Below are positions 45,097 through 54,934 of a DNA stretch of 64,000 nucleotides, piece by piece (positions within the stretch are counted from its first letter, which is position 1; every line of letters starts with the position of its first letter). Source of the DNA: Thalassotalea euphylliae. GTDB taxonomy: Bacteria; Pseudomonadota; Gammaproteobacteria; Enterobacterales; Alteromonadaceae. A model generated the notes under the pieces. The model was not told the DNA's origin. It was given only the letters and a program-made list of their open reading frames with translations, and did no database searches. The stretch is taken from positions 3,782,001 through 3,846,000 of the forward strand of contig NZ_QUOU01000001.1 of the NCBI RefSeq assembly GCF_003390335.1. Reading direction: 5' to 3'. Position numbers and translations under genes: made by a program.

Positions 45097-45432
45097 TTAG
45101 GGACAGCTAATCTCCACCGTCAACGATGGGAAAATATAGTTAGGTTTAGCATTGCGATCGTCAAAGCTCTCCACTCCTTCTAAGTACTTAATGCTATAGC
45201 CCATATCGCCACAAATACGCTTTGCCTTTCGAGTGGTAAATAAATTCATGCGCTCAAATGACACACCACCCAAGCGCGCTACTTCAAGGTGGTATTGTTT
45301 ATCTGTTTGCTTTACGAGTTTAAACTGCACACGGTGATCAAAATCAGTTTCAAACTGGCCTTTTTGATCTTGTGCATGAGCTTGCATAGACAAAGCGAAA
45401 GCTGACATCACACAAAAATAAAGTATTTTCAT
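45097..45432 (-). CDS. Small secreted protein, function unknown
   Basis: 111 residues. The signal peptide MKILYFCVMSAFALSMQAHA is cleaved before QDQKGQ. The mature part is a small beta-rich domain with two cysteines (RICGDMGY and VEISCP at the C-terminus), which may form a disulphide. The ATG at 45432 has AAGGAT nine bases upstream; the longer frame from 45480 would start in the lpdA terminator. It lies 109 bases downstream of lpdA and is separated from it by a terminator, so it has its own promoter. I do not recognise the family. Confidence 0.72.
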   Translation of the reverse strand: MKILYFCVMSAFALSMQAHAQDQKGQFETDFDHRVQFKLVKQTDKQYHLEVARLGGVSFERMNLFTTRKAKRICGDMGYSIKYLEGVESFDDRNAKPNYIFPSLTVEISCP

Positions 45433-45484
45433 AATAATATCCTTATAACAAGGTGATTTATCTAGTGTAAAAGCTAGCAATAAA

Positions 45485-45509
45485 AAAGCCAGCGATAAAC
45501 GCTGGCTTT
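45485..45509 (-). terminator. Rho-independent terminator of lpdA
   Basis: Minus strand AAAGCCAGCG-TTTAT-CGCTGGCTTTTTTATT, 31 bases after the lpdA stop. Confidence 0.92.
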
Positions 45510-45540
45510 AATCATCTTGCTAAAAAGAAAGCTTAGCTAA

Positions 45541-46974
45541 TTACTTTTTCTTTTTCACTGCTTTGGCATTTGGTAGGTCAGTAATTGAACCTTCAAACAC
45601 TTCTGCCGCTAAACCGATAGACTCGTTTAGTGTTGGATGCGCGTGGATCGTTAATGCCACATCTTCTGCGTCTGCACCCATTTCAACCGCTAAACAGATT
45701 TCACCAAGCATTTCGCCAGCGTTGATACCAACAATCGCACCACCAAGTACGCGGCCAGATTCTTTTTCAAAAATCAGCTTGGTTTTACCTTCTGTGCGTG
45801 CTGATGCAATGGCGCGGCCAGACGCTGCCCATGGGAAGTTAGCCACTTCAATGTTTAAGCCTTGCTCTTTTGCTTCACCTTCAGTCACACCTACCCATGC
45901 AATTTCTGGATCTGTGTAAGCAATTGAAGGAATGCAACGTGGTTCAAATACGTGTTTCTTACCCGCAATCACTTCTGCAGCAACGTGTGCTTCGTGAACG
46001 GCTTTGTGGGCAAGCATAGGCTGACCAACAACGTCACCAATAGCGAAAATGTTGCTTACGTTAGTGCGAAGCTCGTTTGATACATTGATAAAACCACGCT
46101 CATCAACATTAACGCCGGCTTTATCGGCAGCAACTAAGTGACCGTTTGGCTTACGACCAACAGCAACTAAGATCTTGTCGTAACGCACTTGACCTTCAGG
46201 TGCGTTCTTCCCTTCAAACGTCACGTATAAGCCATCGTCTTTTGCTTCAACCGCAGTAACTTTAGTTGAAAGCATAATGTCTTTGAAACGCTTCTTGTTG
46301 TGCTTGGTGTAGATTTTCACCATGTCGGTATCAGCCGCAGGAACTAGTTGATCCGCAAACTCAACAACCGATACGTTAGCCCCTAATGAGCTGTAAACAG
46401 TACCCATTTCTAGGCCGATAATACCGCCACCTAGCACTAACATTTCTTCTGGAATGTCTTTAAGCTCTAACGCACCTGTAGAGTCGATAACACGTGGGTC
46501 ATCATTTGGAATAAATGGTAGGTCAACCACTGAAGAGCCACAGGCAATAATCGCGTTGTCAAACGAAATCGTTTTCGTACCTTCTTCTGTTTCAACGGCG
46601 ATAGTTTTATCAGAAGTAAATTTACCGTAACCGTAAACAGTCGTTACTTTACGTTGCTTAGCCATACCGCCTAAGCCGCCAGTTAACTGTGCAACGACAC
46701 TGTCTTTCCAGCCGCGAATTTTATCTAGGTCAATCTCAGGCTTGCCGAAACTAACACCGTGAGAAGCCATATCAGCCGCATCGTCGATAACTTTAGCAAC
46801 GTGTAATAAAGCTTTAGATGGAATACAGCCAACATTTAGACATACGCCACCTAATGTTTTGCGGCTTTCTACTAAAACCACATCTAAACCTAAATCTGCG
46901 GCACGGAACGCGGCTGAGTAGCCACCAGGACCGGCACCTAAAACTACTACCTGAGTTTTAATTTCGTTGCTCAT
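45541..46974 (-). CDS. lpdA: Dihydrolipoyl dehydrogenase (E3)
   Basis: 477 residues from the ATG at 46974, preceded by GAGG; the longer frame from 47016 is less likely. FAD-binding VVVLGAGPGGYSAAFRA, redox disulphide GGVCLNVGCIPSKALLH, NAD-binding VLGGGIIGLEMGTVY, second FAD motif IFAIGDVVGQPMLAHKA, and the C-terminal catalytic HAHPTLNE. It reoxidises dihydrolipoyl groups of the pyruvate and 2-oxoglutarate dehydrogenase complexes. Follows aceE-aceF but behind a hairpin terminator, so it probably also has its own promoter, as in E. coli. Length as in E. coli (474). Confidence 0.97.
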   Translation of the reverse strand: MSNEIKTQVVVLGAGPGGYSAAFRAADLGLDVVLVESRKTLGGVCLNVGCIPSKALLHVAKVIDDAADMASHGVSFGKPEIDLDKIRGWKDSVVAQLTGGLGGMAKQRKVTTVYGYGKFTSDKTIAVETEEGTKTISFDNAIIACGSSVVDLPFIPNDDPRVIDSTGALELKDIPEEMLVLGGGIIGLEMGTVYSSLGANVSVVEFADQLVPAADTDMVKIYTKHNKKRFKDIMLSTKVTAVEAKDDGLYVTFEGKNAPEGQVRYDKILVAVGRKPNGHLVAADKAGVNVDERGFINVSNELRTNVSNIFAIGDVVGQPMLAHKAVHEAHVAAEVIAGKKHVFEPRCIPSIAYTDPEIAWVGVTEGEAKEQGLNIEVANFPWAASGRAIASARTEGKTKLIFEKESGRVLGGAIVGINAGEMLGEICLAVEMGADAEDVALTIHAHPTLNESIGLAAEVFEGSITDLPNAKAVKKKK

Positions 46975-47120
46975 GCTAACCTCAAAGTTATGTTTGTTGA
47001 TTAATACTAGTACCAAGTTTTATTGGCGCTGTACTAATGAAATTCTTATTTTGAATGACGCGAAGTGTACTGAAAATATAGGCACTTCGCTATCAATTAA
47101 TCAATATCTTAGCAAAATAA

Positions 47121-47145
47121 TAAGAGCCTCTAATGAGGCTCTTTA
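47121..47145 (-). terminator. Terminator after aceF
   Basis: Minus strand AAGAGCCTC-ATTA-GAGGCTCTT then ATTATTTT, 13 bases after the aceF stop. The T run is interrupted, so read-through to lpdA is possible. Confidence 0.75.
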
Positions 47146-47155
47146 ATCGGTGTGC

Positions 47156-48805
47156 TTACAGCACTAATTTACGAATGTCTGACATTACCGACGACAGCTG
47201 CACAGCAAAGCGCGCTGCAACAGCGCCATCAATCACACGATGATCGTATGATAGTGATAATGGCAACATTAAGCGTGGGATAAACTCTTTGCCATTCCAC
47301 TTGGGTTTCATCTCAGATTTCGAAACACCCAGAATAGCAACGTCTGGCGCGTTAACGATTGGTGTAAACGCTGTACCGCCGATACCACCTAAGCTCGAAA
47401 TAGTGAAACAGCTACCTTGCATATCGGCCGCTTTAAGCTTGCCTTCACGCGCTTTAACACTAATTTCTAGTAGTTCTTTTGATAGCTCGTAAATGCCTTT
47501 TTTATCAACATCACGCACTACCGGTACCACTAGGCCATTTGGTGTATCAACCGCAACACCGATGTGGAAGTATTTCTTCATGATCAGGTGCTCACCGTCT
47601 TCACTCAAGCTTGAGTTGAATACCGGGTATGCCGCTAAGGCATTGGCAACCGCTTTCATAATGAATACAAGCGGCGTGATCTTAAAGCCCATTTTCTGCT
47701 TTTCACAAATGACGTTTTGCTCTTTGCGGAAAGCTTCCACATCGGTAATGTCAGCCTCTTCAAACTGAGTTACGTGTGGAATGGTTACCCAGTTGCGGTG
47801 CAAGTTTGGACCAGAAATTTTCTGAATACGCGTTAACGCGACTTCTTCCACTTCGCCAAACTTACTGAAATCAACTTTAGGTTGGGCAATAACTTGTAAG
47901 CCACCTTCGCCTTTACCAACTGAGCTACCCGCGTTTGCTTTCGGGCGTGACAATTCGTATTTCACATACGACTGCACATCTTCTTTTAACACACGGCCTT
48001 TTCGGCCAGTACCTTTAACTAAGCTAAGATCAACGCCAAATTCGCGTGCTAAGCGGCGAATAGAGGGCGACGTATAAACTTTACCTGTTGATTTAAATTC
48101 ACCCGCTTGCGGGTGGTGAGGTACTGGTGCCGCTTTGGGCGCTGGTGTTGCAGGCTGCTCAACTTTAGGGGCAGCTGCTGGCTCGGCTTTTGGCTCTGCG
48201 ATAGCAGCAGGTGCGCCGCTATTAGTTTCTAGCTTAATCACTAGTGAACCTTGGCCTACTTTGTCGCCAGTGCTTACCAACACTTCTTTAACGATACCCG
48301 CTTCTGGTGATGGCACATCCATCGTGGCTTTATCAGTTTCAAGTGTGATCAAACCATCTTCTGCGGCAACTTCGTCACCAACAGAGATAAGCACGTCAAT
48401 GACATCGACTTCACCGTCTTGGCCAATATCTGGCACAGCAACATCAATCACTTCACTGCCACCAGTTGCTGGTGCTGCCGCTTCTGCTTGCGGTGCAGGT
48501 GCTTCAACTTGAACAGGCGCTTCTGCCGCAGCTGGTTCAGCTGCTGGCGCTTGAGTTGTCGCTTCACCAGCTACTTTTATTTCACCGATGACATCGCCTT
48601 CTTTGATCTTGTCGCCGACATTAACAGTCAGTGCCACAAGCTCACCAGCCATTGGCGCTGGAATATCCATAGATGCTTTGTCGGTTTCAACGGTCACAAT
48701 ACCATCTTCAGCTTCCAGCATATCGCCTACGGCAAAGCCAATTTCAATGACTTCAACTTCGTCGCCACCAACATCAGGGACAAGAATTTTTTGAACGTCA
48801 GACAT
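47156..48805 (-). CDS. aceF: Pyruvate dehydrogenase complex E2, dihydrolipoyl acetyltransferase
   Basis: 549 residues. Two lipoyl domains with the attachment lysines in ETDKASMDIPAP (Lys43) and ETDKATMDVPSP (Lys159), separated by Ala/Pro/Glu-rich linkers. Peripheral-subunit-binding domain at 243-280 (YTSPSIRRLAREFGVDLSLV). Catalytic domain 310-549 ending with SYDHRVIDGAVAARF, whose His and Asp are the acetyltransferase residues. E. coli has three lipoyl domains; two is common in related marine bacteria. It forms the core of the complex that turns pyruvate into acetyl-CoA. It begins 23 bases after aceE. Confidence 0.97.
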   Translation of the reverse strand: MSDVQKILVPDVGGDEVEVIEIGFAVGDMLEAEDGIVTVETDKASMDIPAPMAGELVALTVNVGDKIKEGDVIGEIKVAGEATTQAPAAEPAAAEAPVQVEAPAPQAEAAAPATGGSEVIDVAVPDIGQDGEVDVIDVLISVGDEVAAEDGLITLETDKATMDVPSPEAGIVKEVLVSTGDKVGQGSLVIKLETNSGAPAAIAEPKAEPAAAPKVEQPATPAPKAAPVPHHPQAGEFKSTGKVYTSPSIRRLAREFGVDLSLVKGTGRKGRVLKEDVQSYVKYELSRPKANAGSSVGKGEGGLQVIAQPKVDFSKFGEVEEVALTRIQKISGPNLHRNWVTIPHVTQFEEADITDVEAFRKEQNVICEKQKMGFKITPLVFIMKAVANALAAYPVFNSSLSEDGEHLIMKKYFHIGVAVDTPNGLVVPVVRDVDKKGIYELSKELLEISVKAREGKLKAADMQGSCFTISSLGGIGGTAFTPIVNAPDVAILGVSKSEMKPKWNGKEFIPRLMLPLSLSYDHRVIDGAVAARFAVQLSSVMSDIRKLVL

Positions 48806-48828
48806 AGTTGTTCTCCTATAATCCCCAA

Positions 48829-51516
48829 TTACGCGTAAAGTGGGTTGATCTTGTTAGTGTCGATGTTGAAACGCTTGATCGCTTCGGTCACTACACTGTG
48901 TTCAACTTCGCCGCGTTTTGCTAACTCGTGTAATGACGCAACCACGATGTAAGACGCATTCACTTCGAAGTGACGACGTAAGTTTGCACGGCTGTCTGAA
49001 CGACCGAAGCCGTCAGTACCTAAACAGCGGTAGTCAGTGTCGATAAAGGCACGTACTTGATCTGAGTAGTTCTTCACGTAGTCAGTTGCGGCAATGGCAG
49101 GGCCAGCGTCTTTGGTGATCACTTGGCCAATGTATGGCACTTGCTGCTCTGCTTCTGGGTTCAACATGTTTTGACGAACCACTTCTTGGCCTTCACGCGC
49201 TAACTCATTGAATGAAGTTACCGAGTAAACATCACTTGAAACGCCATAATCATTGGCAAGAATTTGCGCCGCTTCACGTACTTGCAACAAGATAGTACCT
49301 GAGCCCATTAACTGAACATTAGCCTGCACATTTGCTTTCGCCGCTGCTTCAACGCGCTCTAGCTGGTAAATACCTTTGATAATCTGCTCTTCAACGGCTT
49401 TATCTTCTGGCATTGCTGGGTGTTGGTAGTTTTCATTCATCAAAGTGATGTAGTAGAAAATGTTTTCATTTTGCTCGTACATGCGGCGTAAACCTTCACG
49501 CACAATCACTGCAACTTCGTAACCATAAGTTGGATCGTAAGTTAAACAGTTAGGGATAAGGTTTGCTTGCACATGTGAATGACCATCTTGATGCTGTAAG
49601 CCTTCACCATTTAACGTTGTACGACCCGCCGTAGCACCTAATAAGAAACCACGTGCTTGGCTGTCGCCCGCTGCCCATGCTAAGTCACCAACACGTTGGA
49701 AACCAAACATTGAGTAGTAAATGTAGAATGGGATCGTCGTCGCATTACACGTTGAGTAAGACGTACCTGACGCAACCCAAGAAGCCATTGCGCCTAGTTC
49801 GTTGATACCTTCTTGCAGTACCTGACCTTTCTTGTCTTCGCGGTAGTAAGCCACTTGGTCAGCATCTTGTGGTACGTATTTTTGGCCTTCGTTAGCGTAA
49901 ATACCCACTTGACGGAACAAACCTTCCATACCAAATGTACGCGCTTCATCAGGAATAATCGGTACGATGCGCTTACCAATTTTCTTATCTTTTAATAAAG
50001 CATTTAGGACGCGTACAAAGGTCATAGTTGATGACACTTCACGATCACCTGAGCCTTTAGTAATGGCATCAAATGCTTTTAATGATGGAATTTCTAGCTC
50101 TTCTTGCGCTTGCTCGCGACGTGCCGGTAATGAGCCACCTAGCGCTTCACGACGAGCGCGCATGTACTTCATTTCTGGGCTGTCTTCATCGAAGCGGAAG
50201 AAAGGTAAATCTTCTAACTGATCATCAGCGATTGGCATATTGAAGCGATCGCGATACTGCTTGATCGACTCGATATCCATTTTCTTCACGTTATGGGCAA
50301 CGTTTTGTGCTTCCCCCGATTGACCTAAACCAAAACCTTTTACGGTTTTCGCAAGAATGACGGTCGGACGACCTTTCGTCTTCATTGCGCGATCATACGC
50401 TGAGTAAACTTTAACTGGGTCATGACCACCACGGTTTAAGCGCCATACGTCTTCATCAGACATATTCGCGACCATAGCAGCGGTTTCTGGATATTTACCG
50501 AACCAGTTTTCACGGGTGTATTTACCACCTTTGGCTTTACAGTTTTGGTATTCGCCATCAACCGTTTCATTCATCAGCTGTAATAACTTGCCAGAAGTAT
50601 CGCGCGCAATTAATGGATCCCAGTAAGAGCCCCAAATGACTTTAATCACTTCCCAACCAGCACCGCGGAACGTGCCTTCAAGTTCTTGAATAATTTTACC
50701 GTTACCGCGAACTGGGCCGTCTAAGCGTTGTAAGTTACAGTTTACGATAAAACACAAGTTGTCTAGGCTTTCGCGCGCTGCTAGGCCAATTGCACCTAAT
50801 GATTCTGGCTCATCACACTCACCATCACCAAGGAAACAGTAAACGCGTTGACCAGAGCAATCTTTGATGCCGCGATCCGTTAAGTATTTAAGGAAGCGTG
50901 CAGTGTAAATCGCTTGTAGTGGACCTAAGCCCATTGAAACTGTTGGGAACTGCCAGAAGTCTTGCATTAAATGCGGGTGTGGGTAAGACGATAAGCCATT
51001 ACCATCTACTTCTTGGCGGAAGTTATTCATTTGCTCTTCGGTTAAACGGCCTTCGAGGAAAGCACGACCATAAATACCCGGTGAAATATGACCTTGGGCA
51101 AAAATAAAGTCACCACCGTTTTCTGGGCCAGCGGCCTTGAAGAAATGGTTAAAGCCAACATCATAAAGCATCGCACTTGAAGCAAACGAGCCAATATGAC
51201 CACCAAGCTCTAAGTCTTTTTTCGAGGCGCGTAATACCAATGCCATGGCATTCCAACGAATAGCGGCACGAATGCGCGATTCAATTGATAAATCAGCAGG
51301 CATGTTCGGTTCTTGGCCTGGTGAAATAGTGTTTACGTATGCCGTTGTCGCATCGAAAGGTAGATGCGTACCACCACGGCGAGCGCGATCAATTAATTTT
51401 TCTAAGATGAAATGTGCACGCTCTGGACCTTCGTTATCCAAAACGGCTTCCAATGATTCTAACCATTCTTGTGTTTCGGCAGAATCAACATCAAAGTGAT
51501 TTGGGAGCTCAGACAT
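48829..51516 (-). CDS. aceE: Pyruvate dehydrogenase E1 component
   Basis: 895 residues, the homodimeric gammaproteobacterial E1 (E. coli 887). Thiamine diphosphate motif GDGECDEPESLGAIGLAARESLDN; conserved HPHLMQDFWQFPTVSMGLGP and PIIPDEARTFGMEGLFRQVGIY; C-terminal TDGFGRSDSRANLRRHFEV. Decarboxylates pyruvate and acetylates the lipoyl groups of AceF. First gene of aceE-aceF, 148 bases after pdhR. Likely repressed by PdhR in the absence of pyruvate. Confidence 0.98.
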   Translation of the reverse strand: MSELPNHFDVDSAETQEWLESLEAVLDNEGPERAHFILEKLIDRARRGGTHLPFDATTAYVNTISPGQEPNMPADLSIESRIRAAIRWNAMALVLRASKKDLELGGHIGSFASSAMLYDVGFNHFFKAAGPENGGDFIFAQGHISPGIYGRAFLEGRLTEEQMNNFRQEVDGNGLSSYPHPHLMQDFWQFPTVSMGLGPLQAIYTARFLKYLTDRGIKDCSGQRVYCFLGDGECDEPESLGAIGLAARESLDNLCFIVNCNLQRLDGPVRGNGKIIQELEGTFRGAGWEVIKVIWGSYWDPLIARDTSGKLLQLMNETVDGEYQNCKAKGGKYTRENWFGKYPETAAMVANMSDEDVWRLNRGGHDPVKVYSAYDRAMKTKGRPTVILAKTVKGFGLGQSGEAQNVAHNVKKMDIESIKQYRDRFNMPIADDQLEDLPFFRFDEDSPEMKYMRARREALGGSLPARREQAQEELEIPSLKAFDAITKGSGDREVSSTMTFVRVLNALLKDKKIGKRIVPIIPDEARTFGMEGLFRQVGIYANEGQKYVPQDADQVAYYREDKKGQVLQEGINELGAMASWVASGTSYSTCNATTIPFYIYYSMFGFQRVGDLAWAAGDSQARGFLLGATAGRTTLNGEGLQHQDGHSHVQANLIPNCLTYDPTYGYEVAVIVREGLRRMYEQNENIFYYITLMNENYQHPAMPEDKAVEEQIIKGIYQLERVEAAAKANVQANVQLMGSGTILLQVREAAQILANDYGVSSDVYSVTSFNELAREGQEVVRQNMLNPEAEQQVPYIGQVITKDAGPAIAATDYVKNYSDQVRAFIDTDYRCLGTDGFGRSDSRANLRRHFEVNASYIVVASLHELAKRGEVEHSVVTEAIKRFNIDTNKINPLYA

Positions 51517-51664
51517 AATTTTACTTAGTCTCCATATTGTTATGGTATTAAACCTTATAAAGATAGTTAAAAATCTACTATCCGCTTAACTTATTCTCGT
51601 CAGTGGCGAGTATCGCTACTTGCCACAAAAATGCTGCTAGCCTTGGTGGCTGTATATTTTCGTA

Positions 51665-52432
51665 TCAATAGCGCTGCATTCTGCGCATTGAACGTTCCAT
51701 GCGACTACGCTCTTGGGTTAACTCTAATAACACTTCCTCAATTAAAGCCAAATGACGGTGACTTGCACCCCATGCTTTTTGCGGCTGACCACTTAAAATG
51801 GCATTCATCAACTGAGTGCGGTATTCAGTGATTTTAGAGAAGATATCGGGGCGCTGTGCCAGCACCCTTAGATTTTGTTCAATATTGTCGATAATCAGGC
51901 TCGACATACTGCGTGCTAAATGCAGCATGATGGCGTTGTGAGACGCCGCGCAGATTGCTATGTAAAATTCAAATACCGCTTCCGCTTCGGTTCGGTAGTT
52001 GTTTTCAATTTGCGCATTGCCAATATCTTCATGTTTGCGTTTGATTTCCTCAAAGTCTGCTGGAGTACCGCGCATTGCTGCGTAATACGCCGACATACCT
52101 TCAATGCCGTAACGAAATTCCAGTAAATCAAATTGTGATTCGTGGCTTTTAGACATTAAATCAAACAGCGGATCAGACAGGCCATTCAACAAATTATTGC
52201 TAACAAAGGTGCCGCCGCCTTGCTTACGGGTCACTAACCCTTTGGCTTCAAGTTTTTGAATAGCTTCGCGTAGTGAAGGTCTAGAAACATCAAATTGCAC
52301 AGCTAATTCACGCTCTGGCGGCAGCTTCTGCCCGGCTTTTAAACTACCTTCAACGATCATTTGCTCTAACTGGCTCATGATCATGTCTGATAGTTTTGGC
52401 TGTTTTGTTCTTACGCTGTTTATCGACACCAT
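51665..52432 (-). CDS. pdhR: Pyruvate dehydrogenase operon repressor PdhR (GntR/FadR family)
   Basis: 255 residues. N-terminal winged helix-turn-helix (15-75: LSDMIMSQLEQMIVEGSLKAGQKLPPERELAVQFDVSRPSLREAI, then GLVTRKQGGGTFV), C-terminal FCD ligand-binding domain (90-240). Same order pdhR-aceE-aceF-lpdA as E. coli. Binding of pyruvate releases it from its operators. A good operator lies 240 bp upstream of its start (52668-52684). Confidence 0.96.
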   Translation of the reverse strand: MVSINSVRTKQPKLSDMIMSQLEQMIVEGSLKAGQKLPPERELAVQFDVSRPSLREAIQKLEAKGLVTRKQGGGTFVSNNLLNGLSDPLFDLMSKSHESQFDLLEFRYGIEGMSAYYAAMRGTPADFEEIKRKHEDIGNAQIENNYRTEAEAVFEFYIAICAASHNAIMLHLARSMSSLIIDNIEQNLRVLAQRPDIFSKITEYRTQLMNAILSGQPQKAWGASHRHLALIEEVLLELTQERSRMERSMRRMQRY

Positions 52433-52598
52433 GTTTTCTACGAGAACTCCACTCTATTCTAGTTGTCGCCTCTTGAATCCCTTGACCCTTTGGCTCTTTG
52501 TCAGTTGCCGTCAGTTTGCTGAAAGTTGTCAGCCAAGAGCTACTGTAAACACACCAATGCCAATAACCCCAAAAGCAGCTATCGGGTTAATAACTGGC

Positions 52599-52620
52599 CG
52601 ACTTTCATCGATGAAAGTCG
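52599..52620. repeat. 22-bp perfect palindrome upstream of pdhR
   Basis: Half-site CGACTTTCATC, followed directly by its reverse complement, with no spacer. It may be a dimeric-regulator site or a short RNA hairpin in the pdhR leader. It is separate from the PdhR site. Confidence 0.6.
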
Positions 52621-52667
52621 CGACAGGCAGCCAACTCCCTTTATTGCTAATTGCAATCAAATTGGTA

Positions 52668-52684
52668 AATTGGTCTTACCATTG
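52668..52684 (-). promoter_or_regulatory. PdhR operator
   Basis: AATTGGTCTTACCATTG matches the E. coli PdhR site (TTGGT-N3-ACCAA) with one mismatch. Autoregulation of pdhR-aceEF is therefore expected. Confidence 0.7.
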
Positions 52685-53258
52685 GTTTTAACTGCTATTA
52701 AAGTAGCAAAATTCAGTTTTACTGTAAATCAATTTAGTTGACTACGGGTGAAATGCCAGCGGTGAAATTGGAGCGATAAGTAGATACTTTCGGTACTAGC
52801 TGGCAAATGCACACGCTGGTCTGAACAGTCAAATTTCGGGTAATCCCAGATTATTGCCAGTCAATTGAGCGCCTCAATCACGTTGAAGTTCAAAAGCCTT
52901 GTAGAGCAGTGATAGTAAAGTGCAGCAAGGTAATTTTCTTTGTAGCAATACTAAAAATAAAACCGTCACACGACGAACTAGTTTGCCTACCAAGCAGGAG
53001 TTAAACAAATAAGAGAATAAGGAGAGAAAGGAAGGTCAGCGAAATGACTGCAATAAAGCTAAATTCGCTGACACGTATAAACTAGGGTTAGGCCTGCTAT
53101 GCAGCATTTTCTAGTCAATTGTTCTGAGTATAGATCACTGAACGAATGTACTTTAGCAGACATTATTGAAGCGCAGAGCTCACGGAATCCTAGAGCTTAC
53201 TGAATGACAGACAGTACTAGGCAATACCACCTAGTAAATGATGCACATCAATAACACA

Positions 53259-54101
53259 CTAATAAATAGTGCCCGTTAAGGTCAGTACAGCAATAATGGC
53301 AAACCACAACAAGACATTGCGCTTAGCCAGCTTTACCAACAAACACGGCTCGGCGGTGCAGTCTTCATCATCGACCATGATATCTTCAGCTTTTTGGGCG
53401 ACATCAATCAAAATACACTGGGGTGCTTTATTTATTTGAGTGATATTTTCAAGCCAGATAGGAAACGCTTTGGAAAAGTGGCCGACAATCATCAAACCAA
53501 ATGATGCCAATCGAACAGGTAGCCAGTCTGCCCAAAACAGCACTTTAGCGTACACGTCGGTAATTGCGGCGCTTTCAGGATCTTTTATTTTTAATTGATG
53601 TTGTTGCTCATCTAAACTACAAACGAGTCGATAAAATACCGCCCCTGCCGCACCAAATACAACGAAGTACATCATCACCGAGATGTAGTAGCGATAGTTT
53701 AACCAGATCAAGGTTTGCCCAAAGCCATAGTTTGGTAAGCTTTTATCGGTTAATAGTTGTTGGTAATGCAAGTCGCATGTCGTTAGCTCACCTTTGAAGG
53801 CCGATTGCAAAAAGCACTTGTAGGTGTCTCGTGTTTTTACACAGCCAAAGCAAACAATCAAAATGGCAGTAGAAAGCACTAAGTTTAAAACGCTGTCTTC
53901 AACCAAGCTAAGCGCTAGGTAAGTCAATGAAACCGGGATAGCTAGCAGCAATAGCGGCAGTAATGTCCCCGTCACCTTGCGATGAAAATTTTGCTGCCTC
54001 ACCATCTTCATGTAATGACCAAATGCAAAATTGAACTGCCAATAAGGTGATGACAAGCTTTTTTCGGCGGCGAGAGAGATTAGTAAACTAATTAGCCCCA
54101 T
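53259..54101 (-). CDS. ampE: AmpE, inner-membrane protein of the ampDE operon
   Basis: 280 residues. MGLISLLISLAAEKSL, WQFNFAFGHYMKM and later LFWADWLPVRLASFGLMIVGHF match AmpE. Four membrane segments are at about 46-66, 68-88, 133-155 and 260-278. The protein belongs to the CobD/AmpE-like membrane family. In E. coli it lies with ampD and has been linked to beta-lactamase induction and inner-membrane sensing; the biochemical role is unclear. It starts 24 bases after ampD. Confidence 0.94.
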   Translation of the reverse strand: MGLISLLISLAAEKSLSSPYWQFNFAFGHYMKMVRQQNFHRKVTGTLLPLLLLAIPVSLTYLALSLVEDSVLNLVLSTAILIVCFGCVKTRDTYKCFLQSAFKGELTTCDLHYQQLLTDKSLPNYGFGQTLIWLNYRYYISVMMYFVVFGAAGAVFYRLVCSLDEQQHQLKIKDPESAAITDVYAKVLFWADWLPVRLASFGLMIVGHFSKAFPIWLENITQINKAPQCILIDVAQKAEDIMVDDEDCTAEPCLLVKLAKRNVLLWFAIIAVLTLTGTIY

Positions 54102-54125
54102 AGTTGCTCCTGCTAGTTTGCCCTG

Positions 54126-54680
54126 CTATTTATCGTTATCGAGTAAAGCGTGAAAGTGTTGCCAATCGAATGCTACTCCCGGATCTGTTTTTCTATTCGG
54201 GGCAATATCGCAATGGCCAACAATCTTATTATGGCGAATAAGTGGATAAGATTCTTGCAGTTTTCTTACTAAGCTGACCAGTTGTTGATACTGTTCTTCG
54301 GTGTATGGCGTGGTATCTGTTCCTTCTAGCTCAATGCCTATTGAAAAATCGTTGCACCGCTCACGCCCTTCAAATTCAGAAACGCCAGCGTGCCATGCTT
54401 TATCATCAAAAGAAACGTATTGAATTACCTGCCCATCGCGGCGAATTAAGCAATGTGCAGAGACTTGCAATTGATAAATATCGTCAAAATAAGGATCCGC
54501 GCTTTTGTCCAGCCGCCCAAGAAATAAATCCGTGATATATGGTCCACCAAACTCTCCGGGTGGCAAAGAAATATTGTGCACTACCAGCAAACTGATTTCA
54601 TCACGCGTATCCCGCACTGAAAAATGGGACGATTGTTGATGTTCAGCTTCCATTAGCCAGCCGTTTTGAATTGTTAACAT
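54126..54680 (-). CDS. ampD: 1,6-anhydro-N-acetylmuramyl-L-alanine amidase AmpD
   Basis: 184 residues from the ATG at 54680, where similarity to E. coli AmpD begins (MLTIQNGWL); the longer frame from 54800 adds 40 unmatched residues. Zinc ligands are His in LLVVHNISLPPGEFGG, His in TYHA-equivalent AWHAGVS region or the GHCDIAP histidine, and Asp in KTDPG; NDFSIGIELEGTD holds the catalytic Glu. Cytoplasmic enzyme recycling cell-wall muropeptides; its loss induces AmpC beta-lactamases where AmpR is present. No ampR or ampC is in this window. Confidence 0.95.
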   Translation of the reverse strand: MLTIQNGWLMEAEHQQSSHFSVRDTRDEISLLVVHNISLPPGEFGGPYITDLFLGRLDKSADPYFDDIYQLQVSAHCLIRRDGQVIQYVSFDDKAWHAGVSEFEGRERCNDFSIGIELEGTDTTPYTEEQYQQLVSLVRKLQESYPLIRHNKIVGHCDIAPNRKTDPGVAFDWQHFHALLDNDK

Positions 54681-54934
54681 GTCATTTTTACCAATGTTCG
54701 AATATGAGCTAGCTGCATGGTTCGCCCATAAATAGTCGCGAACAAGTGCAGCCAACATCCAATTATTTACGTATGATAATATCAAATGACAACATTTCAC
54801 TATCGTAAAGTGTTATACCTGCGCACTTGCGATAGTATTCTTGTCAAAATAGCATTGTCGGTTCTCAAGCAGTAAACCGAAAAAACAATAGAGCAGCGTT
54901 AACAAACGCTTATCTAGGGTGACTGGGAAAGTGA

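Larger units (their letters stand above)
52433..53258. other. Intergenic region between pdhR and ampE
   Basis: 826 bases without a credible gene. It contains a 22-bp perfect palindrome at 52599-52620 and the PdhR-type operator at 52668-52684. From 52740 to 53258 I see nothing recognisable. Confidence 0.55.
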
